DNA of 64,000 nucleotides from assembly GCA_024195265.1 (NCBI GenBank), contig JAJLRJ010000011.1, positions 21,889,095 through 21,953,094 of the forward strand, read 5' to 3'. Below the pieces are notes generated by a model, which had not been told where the DNA came from, made no database searches, and saw only the letters and a program-made list of their open reading frames with translations. The DNA comes from Dendrophyllia cribrosa (taxonomy: Eukaryota > Cnidaria > Anthozoa > Scleractinia > Dendrophylliidae). This document shows positions 8,913-16,523 of this stretch, piece by piece. Every line of letters begins with the position of its first letter. Position 1 is the stretch's first letter. Position numbers and translations under genes: made by a program.

Positions 8913-9107
8913 CAGAAACTTCAGGGAGAATGAACACCAGCTTTCGGCTCTAAGGTTTCTGGGATCGTTTAGGTAACCAGTAATAGTGACGATAGGTTGA
9001 TGGTTTCCAAAGGCAACGATTTACCAATCATAGCTCATATTGGTTAACCAAGCTATCCCAGAAATCTTAACGCTAAAAGATGGTGCTCAGTCTCCCCATA
9101 GTTTCTG
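8913..9107. repeat. Fold-back (imperfect inverted repeat) element
   Basis: The left arm, 8913 to about 8980 (cagaaact...tttctgggatcg...ggtaacca), is the imperfect reverse complement of about 9040-9107 (tggttaacc...tcccagaaa...agtttctg). The arms are about 66 bp with a ~60-bp spacer, and there is no ORF. A decayed MITE is the likely identity; no clear target duplication is visible. Confidence 0.6.
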
Positions 9108-9733
9108 GAGGAGCGCATTTCAGGCTTTTTGAACTAAACTGGGCGATTTTCGTTGTTAGTTATGTGCCTTTACTAGAGCCTGCGTGGTAGGCAGAAGCGG
9201 GGAGGAAGAGGGGGCATGAAAAAGGAGAGGGGGAAAGGGAAGGAACGCCTGCCATAAGAACCGGGCTATTCGCATTACGCCCATCGATTTCCTGGTAGTC
9301 TAAAAATGTCAACTGTCAATACGTTCACCAATAAGAAACTGGCTGCGCTTTTACGCATGGCTGACTTCACGAGGGAATTTACCATGTTTACCGCCCAAAG
9401 CGAATTACATGTAGCCAATCGGAATTTCGCGGCCGCCACTATTTAGTACAACCGTTGAAAATAAACATTTTTATCGCAGCCTTCTCATGATTTGATTACT
9501 TTTTGGCTCAATTTCTGTTCAGAGATTATGACGTGACTTCTACGTCATATGACGTCGTCATCCCATGTGACAAGTTACAAAGGCTAGGGACGGCCTACTC
9601 ATGTACTACCAGGCCGAGCTGGAATAGACCATCATAGCCCGATCGTACTAGTGCGATAAAGGAGGCAGGGTACAACTGATTTCTTTAACCTTCAAAATGT
9701 AGTTCGATGAACTTATGGAGTTTTGAACGCTTC
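9108..9733. other. Intergenic with purine tract and CRE-like cluster
   Basis: No gene seen. A purine-rich, G-run-containing stretch at about 9192-9245 (ggggaggaagaggggg and gagagggggaaaggg) could form a G-quadruplex with long loops. Three ACGTCA/TGACGT half-sites are packed into 9529-9560. Confidence 0.4.
9529..9560. promoter_or_regulatory. Cluster of CRE/ATF-like half-sites
   Basis: TGACGT (9529-9534), TACGTCA (9541-9547) and TGACGTCGTCA (9550-9560) lie within 32 bp. CREB/ATF-family factors bind such words. No promoter or gene start is visible next to them, so function is unproven. Confidence 0.25.
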
Positions 9734-10025
9734 TAATGTTATTTCCATTCTACATTGTGTGCGCACGCTGAATCGACTTAACTGACACTTATTCCTCTGA
9801 AAAATATGCACATCCTCATCTTCTGTGTACATGAGCTGTGCACTGTATTGCAAGCGACATTGTTGGACAATAGATCAATAAAATGCTTTAGAAAAAATTC
9901 CATAAAAAATGACCTAGGGGGCCATTATGTGCTGATAATTTTACAATTTTAATGTTATTTCCATTCTACGTTTTGTGGACACACTGAATCGAATTAACTG
10001 AGACTTATTTCTCTTCTGAAAAATA
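9734..10025 (+). repeat. Direct repeat pair, about 216-bp offset
   Basis: A segment of about 75 bp at 9734-9807 (taatgttatttccattctac ... ctgaaaaatat) recurs at 9950-10025 with scattered substitutions and a few indels. The spacer is unique, so this looks like an old partial tandem duplication or two ends of one element. No coding content. Confidence 0.6.
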
Positions 10026-10615
10026 TAAAGGATCCGTCATGATTAAAAACGTAACACTAATAGTTTTGCAGGGTGCAATTAGTCTGCAATATGATCGGGG
10101 AAACTTCCATATGAAACGTATGGTTATGCTCGTCTAAAATTTGAATTAAACCCCCAAAGGAGATCAATCTTGGCGTGGCTCATGTTAATAAAAGTACAAT
10201 CTGCAAAGGACCGAGAACGATAATGCTGCTAACGGTATACGTAGGATCTGCGAGAGACCTAACCAACCAAGAAAAGAATCAACAAAAATACAATAAACTG
10301 CAGGACTGATCTGACTACGTAAAAAAGTAGACTTTGCGAGGCACCATTACGACAGAAACCGATAAAGCAGGATCGTAACCGTGGACAGCTGTTTCGTTGT
10401 TATTACAACTCTTCAGCATGGTGTAGCGAACTAAATAACGCCAGCAAGAATGCCAGCGCAAATATACACAATGACCCGTTCAGTAATTCAGGTTTCGAAC
10501 TATGTACTCACTTGTCACTTGAATCACGCGTTGCCACATCGCGTGTTCCGGGGAACAAGGAGCCCACAGTGTCGCAAAGATCTCTCGCAAAGAAAAAAAA
10601 CATTGTCATCGAATT
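10026..10615. other. Intergenic, no supported gene
   Basis: No recognisable gene or repeat. An 89-codon frame at 10450-10719 has no domain signal and overlaps the degenerate repeat that follows. Confidence 0.4.
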
Positions 10616-10785
10616 ATTCGCGTGCCACCCTAAGCGATACCTTGATGGTTCAAAATATTGGGAGGCGTTTCTTCCTGAACACCCTAAGTGATACCAAAGT
10701 CCCTAATTTACACCCTTAAACAAGACGACGAGTACCCCTGGACCTATCACATGTAAGCCCCCCTCCTCCCCCCGGGCAATATGAT
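10616..10785 (+). repeat. Degenerate MITE-like fragment, GGTACC family (copy 2)
   Basis: Two accctaagYgatacc subunits (about 10627 and 10680), then gacgacgagtacccctgg and a C-run ending in cccccgggc, follow the order of the right half of the copy at 12060-12348 (accctaagaggtatc, acgacgagcaccccc, then the complement of its ccgggtggggg end). It is heavily diverged, and its left limit is not visible. It lies in the 3' flank of the P450 exon. Confidence 0.4.
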
Positions 10786-10811
10786 GGCATCCGTTAATTG
10801 CTTGTTCAACT

Positions 10812-11421
10812 CTATATTCTTCTTGCTATGGCACAGTTCTTAAAAGGTTTACAATTAAGCACGATCCCATAATCACTTTCCTCTTCATCAGGTATTATTT
10901 CATCCTTCGGACACTCAAATCTAAATTTGTACAACAATCTTGCGGCGTATAGGAAAACTGCTCTTCTGGAAAAACCTTCGCCAGGACACGAACGTTTCCC
11001 TGCGGAGAAAGGCATGATCCCCTCCACCTGCAGCCTCCCATGCTTGTCCAAGAACCGCTCCGGCCGGAAACAAAACGGATCCTCCCAGCAATCAGGGTCA
11101 TGATGAATGGCCCAGAGATTAACAAACACTGTCATATCCCGCGGGATAAAGAAACCCGCGAGTGAGGTGTCCCGCGTCGTCGAGTGTGGAACGGCAAGTG
11201 GAGTCTCACTCACATTGCGCTGCACTTCAGCAATAAACGCATCCAAATATGGCAAGTTGGGTTTGTCTGATAATTCTGGCAGTCGCTTGGCGTTACCAAT
11301 GACGTCATCTAATTGGCGATGGAGCCTGGCCTGCACATCCGGGTATTTGTTGATGTAATATAAAATCCAGATGATCACAGATGAAGGAGTTTCAGTACCA
11401 GGCATAAAAATATCAGAGGCG
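10812..11421 (-). CDS. Cytochrome P450, CYP2-like, terminal exon
   Basis: Open exon of about 203 codons ending in TAG at 10812-10814. P450s are heme-thiolate monooxygenases, usually ER-bound and fed electrons by P450 reductase. This exon carries the C-terminal half: the I helix DIFMPGTETPSS, the K-helix ExxR as EVQR, the FRPERFLD region, and the heme loop FSAGKRSCPGEG with the ligand Cys at 10986-10988, then a normal C-terminus (NCKPFKNCAIARRI). The 5' boundary is an acceptor: on the minus strand a pyrimidine tract ends tttgttttag, and coding continues in phase upstream of the internal ATG at 11405, so that ATG is not the start. The N-terminal exons (about 300 residues, with the membrane anchor) are not seen up to 64,000. 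The family call is firm; the CYP2-clan label is from motif style. The I-helix Ala/Gly is Pro here. Confidence 0.9.
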
Positions 11422-11981
11422 CTAAAACAAAGAAAAAATACTTTTAAATCGATATTTAGGTTTCAAAGCCCTGGTCTGAACGTAGCATGATAGTCGATTA
11501 TAGTTGGGGTGAGGGGTTTTCATCCCAAACAATCATCTACTACCGTACTACCGGTCAAACGATAGCGCATGATAATTGCTTCTCGTTTGACTCTCAACTA
11601 TTATTGCACGACGAATAGGCAACTTTTTGACTCCATATTTCCTTTGTTTTTGGGCCTCGACAGAGACTGTTGACTTTTTGTAACCATTTTGGTGGGCATT
11701 GGTAAAACCTGTGACGGTTATATACCCGTGACGGACAACACGTGACGACCGTCACGGAGGTGTCACGGGATCGTCACGTGACCATCCCGGATAATATTCA
11801 TAGATTTGTAAAGCTATAGCTGAGCCCGCTACTCTAGATGGCAACGGCTGACCGAAAAACTATCATCAGCTGTCATGCGCGTGGTGAAATGATCAAAATT
11901 ATCACCATGAAAGTAAATAAGAGCGCGTGATAGTTGATGTGCATAATAGTTGGCGGTGAAACGAGAGCGCGCATTTCGACT
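11422..11981. other. P450 intron or upstream sequence with inverted satellite-like words
   Basis: No coding exon seen. Words related to the downstream satellite occur in both orientations: catgatagtcga near 11486, ctcaactattattgcacg near 11591, aactatcatcagctgtc near 11857, and cgtgatagttgatgtgcata near 11927. The stretch near 11581-11610 is an imperfect reverse complement of about 11938-11972, which suggests an old fold-back element. Confidence 0.45.
11711..11783. repeat. GTGACG/CGTCAC inverted-word cluster
   Basis: GTGACG words at 11711, 11728 and 11742 are followed by their complements at about 11750, 11762 and 11772 (the last as CGTCACGTGACC). The 73-bp block can fold into alternative hairpins and contains two CACGTGAC E-box-like words. 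It sits at the centre of the inverted-word region. Confidence 0.5.
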
Positions 11982-12059
11982 CATCTTCGACTATCATCAG
12001 CTATCTTGGACTATCGTCTATCATCAACTGTCTTTGACTATCATCAACTATCTTTGACT
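11982..12059 (+). repeat. Satellite seed segment, left of the MITE
   Basis: Three to four diverged units (catcttcgactatcatcagc, then tatcttggactatcgtc, then tatcatcaactgtctttgac) lead into canonical units. The MITE at 12060-12348 separates this segment from the main array, so it belongs to the same array or its founder. Confidence 0.75.
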
Positions 12060-12348
12060 CCCGGGTGGGGGACTCCCATATAAAAATGACGGGGGTGCTC
12101 GTCGGAAATTTTCGAAGAGCACCCTAAAAGGTACCAGAATGTTGTGTGAAGGGCGTGGCTCAAATGAATATTTCCCCCTAAGAGGTACCAATTCTTAAAC
12201 AACAAATGTCATATTTTGGGCTAATACCCTAAAAGGTACCGCGATAATTCCAACGGGAGTCATTTTGAATTTTAGCACCCTAAGAGGTATCAATTGTACA
12301 AATTTTGACCCCTAAAAGGTACGACGAGCACCCCCGTCATTTTTATAT
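12060..12348 (+). mobile_element. MITE-like element with 26-bp terminal inverted repeats, inserted in the satellite
   Basis: The left inverted repeat 12078-12103 (ATATAAAAATGACGGGGG continuing GTGCTCGTC) is a perfect reverse complement of 12323-12348. An additional GC-rich stretch (ccgggtgggggactccc) lies outside the left repeat and has no counterpart at the right. The interior carries five direct subunits of the form CCCTAARAGGTACC at about 12122, 12177, 12226, 12278 and 12310. There is no ORF. Satellite units abut on both sides, so insertion followed seed formation. Related fragments are at 3521-3610 and about 10616-10785. Confidence 0.75.
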
Positions 12349-14238
12349 TTGACTATCATCAACTATCTTTGACTATCATCAACTATCTTTGACTATCATC
12401 AGCTATCTTTGACTATCATCAGCTATCTTTGACTATCATCAGCTATCTTTGACTATCATCAGCTATCCTTGACTATCATCAACTATCTTTGACTATCATC
12501 AGCTATCTTTGACTATCATCAACTACCTTTGACTATCATCAACTATCTTTGACTATCATCAACTATCTTTGACTATCATCAACTATCTTTGACTATCATC
12601 AGCTATCTTTGACTATCATCAGCTATCTTTGACTATCATCAGCTATCTTTGACTATCATCAGCTATCCTTGACTATCATCAACTATCCTTGACTATCATC
12701 AGCTATCTTTGACTATCATCAACTATCTTTGACTATCATCAGCTATCCTTGACTATCATCAGCTATCCTTGACTATCATCAGCTATCTTTGACTATCATC
12801 AACTATCTTTGACTATCATCAACCATCTTTGACTATCATCAACTATCTTTGACTATCATCAACTATCTTTGACTATCATCAACTATCTTTGACTATCATC
12901 AGCTATCCTTGACTATCATCAACTATCTTTGACTATCATCAGCTATCTTTGACTATCATCAGCTATCTTTGACTATCATCAACTATCTTTGACTATCATT
13001 AAACTATCTTTGACTATCATCAACTATCTTTGACTATCATCAGCTATCTTTGACTATCATCAGCTATCTTTGACTATCATCAACTATCTTTGACTATCAT
13101 TAAACTATCTTTGACTATCATCAGCTATCTTTGACTATCATTAAACTATCTTTGACTATCATTAAACTATCTTTGACTATCATCAACTATCTTTGACTAT
13201 CATCAGCTATCTTTGACTATCATCAACTATCTTTGACTATCATCAACTATCTTTGACTATCATCAACTATCTTTGACTATCATCAACTATCTTTGACTAT
13301 CATCAACTATCTTTGACTATCATCAACTATCTTTGACTATCATCAACTATCTTTGACTATCATCAACTATCTTTGACTATCATCAACTATCTTTGACTAT
13401 CATCAACTATCTTTGACTATCATCAACTATCTTTGACTATCATTAAACTATCTTTGACTATCATTAAACTATCTTTGACTATCATCAACTATCTTTGACT
13501 ATCATTAAACTATCTTTGACTATCATCAGCTATCTTTGACTATCATCAACTATCTTTGACTATCATCAACTATCTTTGACTATCATCAACTATCTTTGAC
13601 TATCATCAGCTATCTTTGACTATCATCAACTATCTTTGACTATCATCAACTATCTTTGACTATCATCAACTATCTTTGACTATCATCAACTATCTTTGAC
13701 TATCATTAAACTATCTTTGACTATCATCAACTATCTTTGACTATCATTAAACTATCTTTGACTATCATCAACTATCTTTGACTATCATCAGCTATCTTTG
13801 ACTATCATCAACTATCTTTGACTATCATCAACTATCTTTGACTATCATTAAACTATCTTTGACTATCATCAACTATCTTTGACTATCATCAACTATCTTT
13901 GACTATCATCAACTATCTTTGACTATCATCAACTATCTTTGACTATCATCAACTATCTTTGACTATCATCAACTATCTTTGACTATCATCAGCTATCTTT
14001 GCCTATCATCAACTATCTTTGACTATCATCAACTATCTTTGACTATCATCAGCTATCTTTGACTATCATCAACTATCTTTGACTATCATTAAACTATCTT
14101 TGAATATCATCAACTATCTTTGACTATCATCAACTATCTTTGACTATCATCAACTATCTTTGACTATCATCAACTATCTTTGACTATCATCAGCTATCTT
14201 TGACTATCATCAACTATCATCAACTATCTTTGACTATC
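12349..14238 (+). repeat. 20-bp satellite array, segment 1
   Basis: About 95 head-to-tail units of TTTGACTATCATCAACTATC. Common variants are CATCAGCTATC (A to G), CCTTGAC, and a 21-bp unit with CATTAAACTATC. The 21-bp form is absent until about 12,998 and frequent after that, so the array's left 650 bp has a different variant mix. Every frame on the plus strand meets a stop within 60 bp, so it is non-coding. The last unit before the PLE is irregular: a half unit is missing at about 14,209-14,220. Confidence 0.97.
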
Positions 14239-16275
14239 TTTTTCCACGACAAAGAAGACAATTCTAACACCTCGGAAAAAGATGTTTTTAAAACACTCAA
14301 CGTTCGCAAATCAAAATGGACTCCCCCAGAGGGCCAGTTTTCTTCTCTAGATTTTTTCATCAAAAAATGTCGTCACGATGTCCAAAAACTTAAATTTAAC
14401 CGCCACACCAAAATTTCCAACCTTTCAACAGGAGAATGGGCAGCGCTCAAAAGTCTTAGCAAACGACGCGACATTGTTATCAAAGCGGCCGACAAAGGCG
14501 GGGCGGTAGTTGTTTGGCGGACCGACCTTTACCGACAAGAGGCTTTTCGGCAACTTTCTGACACCGCTTTCTATGCCAAAGTTGATAAAGATCTCACTTC
14601 TACCAACCAAAAAATTGTCAAAGAAACTATCCAAGACCTCATTACTAAACAACAATTACCAGTTACCGCCAACAATCTCATCATCACTACTCCTAGAACC
14701 TCACGCGTTTATTTCAAACCTAAAATTCATAAACCAAACAATCCGGGCCGACCAATTGTTTCCGCTTGTAGCTGTCCTACCGAACTAATTTCTAGCTATT
14801 TAGACAAAATCATGGCCCCCATTGTGAAATCACTACCCTCGTACATTAAGGACACCAATCACGCACTCGAAATTTTCCGGGATTTCAGTTTTCCCAGCGA
14901 AAACAAATTAATTTTCACTATGGACATTACCTCTTTATATACCGTCATCCCCAATGACGAAGGACTTCAAGCACTAAAATATTTTTTCGACCAGCGCTCC
15001 ATTCAAAACCCAAGCTCAGAAACACTGCTCCGCTTGGCCGAATTAGTTTTGACACTTAACTGTTTTTCATTTTCCCAAAACTACTACAAACAAGTAAATG
15101 GAGTCGCCATGGGCACCAAAATGGGACCAAGCTACGCTAACCTTTTTGTAGGCCACATCGAAGACAAATTTTTTAATCAGTACCACGGAACCAAACCCGA
15201 ACTCTACGGCCGCTACATCGATGATTGCATTGGCGCTACCTCTTCCAGTAAAGAGGAACTTAATCAATTCATAACTTCTGTCAATACTTTTCATCCAGCT
15301 CTAAAATATACCTGGGAAATTTCCGAAACCTCAGTCGCTTTTCTTGACATTAATATTTCAATCAACGGTAACAGTTTATCCACAAGTGTGCACTACAAAC
15401 CTACAGATTCCCACAGTTATCTGTTACATTCATCCTCACATCCATCGCACGTTAAAAACGCCATTCCGTATTCTCAATTTCTCAGACTTCGACGTCTATG
15501 TAGTGATGACTCTGATTTTTCCAACAAATCAGAAGAAATGTGCCAGTTTTTCAAGAAACGTGGGTACCCTGACTCTGTTGTTAATACGGGCCAACAACGT
15601 GCACAACAGATCGACAGACAATCAGCACTACAAATGCCACAGATGGAAGAGAACGAGAGAATTCCATTCACCCTCACTTTCCACCCACACAACAACACAG
15701 TCAAAAGCATCATTTTAAAAAATTTCAAATTACTCCAAAACGACCCCGAAACTGGCAGAATTTTTTCACAACCCCCACTAATTTCATTCAAACGTGACAA
15801 AAACATAGGCAACTTTCTAGTTACGAGCGCACTGAAATCTGACGATGTACCGGGAACTTTCAAATGCACACGCACACGATGTAACACTTGTCCTTTCATT
15901 CACAACGCGGACAAAATAACAGGACCCAAACGATCTATTAAAATCACTGATCGTTTTACATGCACCTCCGTAAATGTTATCTACTGCATAACATGTACTT
16001 TTTGCAAAAAGATATACATTGGCGAAACAGGGAGGAGACTGGGCGACCGTTTTCGTGAACATCTCCGAGACGTTGAAAAAAATGACAAAGACGCATCCAA
16101 ACCAGTCGCGCGCCATTTTAATCTTACTAACCATTCTAAACAACACATGACAATCTGCGGCCTTTCCCTACACCAGGGTAACACAGAAAGCCGTAAAAAC
16201 CTAGAACAAAAAATCATCTTTCAAATCGGCACTCTCAAACCCCACGGAATCAACGAACGCTTTTCATTCAACTAA
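14239..16275 (+). CDS. PLE reverse transcriptase with GIY-YIG endonuclease (5'-truncated ORF)
   Basis: About 678 element-derived codons, open to TAA at 16273-16275 with no internal stop. The frame also runs a little into satellite upstream (from 14200), but that is not native protein. The first in-frame Met is deep inside (DKIMAPIVK), confirming loss of the 5' end. Order: KAADKGGAVVVW and KPKIHKPNNPGRPIVSA (PLE-type N-terminal RT blocks); motif A FTMDITSLYTVIPN with Asp at 14923-14925; motif B NGVAMGTKMGPSYANLF; motif C YIDD at 15214-15225; VAFLDINISING; a Cys-rich CTRTRCNTCPFIH; then GIY-YIG VIYCITCTFCKKIYIGETGR, RFREHL and HFNLTNHS. The protein copies element RNA and nicks target DNA. All RT and nuclease signature residues are present, so the insertion is young or conserved. 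Confidence 0.93.
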   Translation, partial: FFHDKEDNSNTSEKDVFKTLNVRKSKWTPPEGQFSSLDFFIKKCRHDVQKLKFNRHTKISNLSTGEWAALKSLSKRRDIVIKAADKGGAVVVWRTDLYRQEAFRQLSDTAFYAKVDKDLTSTNQKIVKETIQDLITKQQLPVTANNLIITTPRTSRVYFKPKIHKPNNPGRPIVSACSCPTELISSYLDKIMAPIVKSLPSYIKDTNHALEIFRDFSFPSENKLIFTMDITSLYTVIPNDEGLQALKYFFDQRSIQNPSSETLLRLAELVLTLNCFSFSQNYYKQVNGVAMGTKMGPSYANLFVGHIEDKFFNQYHGTKPELYGRYIDDCIGATSSSKEELNQFITSVNTFHPALKYTWEISETSVAFLDINISINGNSLSTSVHYKPTDSHSYLLHSSSHPSHVKNAIPYSQFLRLRRLCSDDSDFSNKSEEMCQFFKKRGYPDSVVNTGQQRAQQIDRQSALQMPQMEENERIPFTLTFHPHNNTVKSIILKNFKLLQNDPETGRIFSQPPLISFKRDKNIGNFLVTSALKSDDVPGTFKCTRTRCNTCPFIHNADKITGPKRSIKITDRFTCTSVNVIYCITCTFCKKIYIGETGRRLGDRFREHLRDVEKNDKDASKPVARHFNLTNHSKQHMTICGLSLHQGNTESRKNLEQKIIFQIGTLKPHGINERFSFN

Positions 16276-16523
16276 TCTACATTTGTTTTTCACGTCACCA
16301 AACTTCCACCAATAGCGTAGCTCCACCGCTTACTATATAAAACCACACACTACCCACAATTCCTTGATTCGCTCCGACGAAGGGCTAGCGCTCGAAACGT
16401 CAGCTATTTGAATCTTTTTACGGTGGTCAATTTACCTTATCGACTCAGTCGATAAAACTAAATTCTCGTGTTTCATCCCCCCACCGACGCAGCACCACAG
16501 TTTCTCTAGAAACTAACCCCATT
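16276..16523 (+). repeat. PLE 3' non-coding region (pseudo-LTR)
   Basis: About 248 bp from the stop codon to the satellite junction at 16523/16524. It holds a TATA-like box (16334-16342), the hammerhead-like motif, the palindromic word ATCGACTCAGTCGAT (about 16439-16453), and a C-rich end. In PLEs this sequence can also stand upstream as an LTR and supply a promoter; here no upstream copy is present. Confidence 0.65.
16366..16414 (+). ncRNA. Hammerhead-ribozyme-like motif
   Basis: A closing stem GATTC (16366-16370) with GAATC (16410-16414) encloses CCGACGA, a GGGC-UAGC-GCUC hairpin, GAAAC and GTCA. This is the order of a type I hammerhead with a minimal stem III. The core is one base off CUGANGA (C for U at the second position) and has an extra A before stem II, so activity is uncertain. 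Hammerheads are reported in PLE LTRs. Confidence 0.45.

Larger units (their letters stand above)
14239..16523 (+). mobile_element. Penelope-like retroelement inserted in the satellite, 5' truncated
   Basis: 2.29 kb of non-satellite sequence bounded on both sides by canonical satellite. It contains one long RT plus GIY-YIG ORF, a 3' non-coding region with a TATA-like TATATAAAA at 16334-16342, and a hammerhead-like motif at 16366-16414, all typical of PLEs with the GIY-YIG domain. The 5' side has no LTR and no start codon, so it is truncated. Any target duplication is masked because both flanks are repeats. Confidence 0.93.

Noticed and set aside
10450..10719. 89-codon plus-strand ORF
   Set aside because: No domain signal, and it overlaps a degenerate MITE-like repeat.
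10895..11358. Alternative ORFs overlapping the P450 exon
   Set aside because: The P450 motifs lie only in the 10812-11421 minus frame; the others are shadow frames.
14200..14238. Satellite-encoded N-terminus of the PLE ORF
   Set aside because: The frame opens in satellite sequence at a TTG, and the junction to element sequence is at about 14239; the upstream residues are not part of the native protein.
14425..16217. Overlapping minus-strand and alternative-frame ORFs within the PLE
   Set aside because: They are shadows of the RT/GIY-YIG frame and have no domains of their own.
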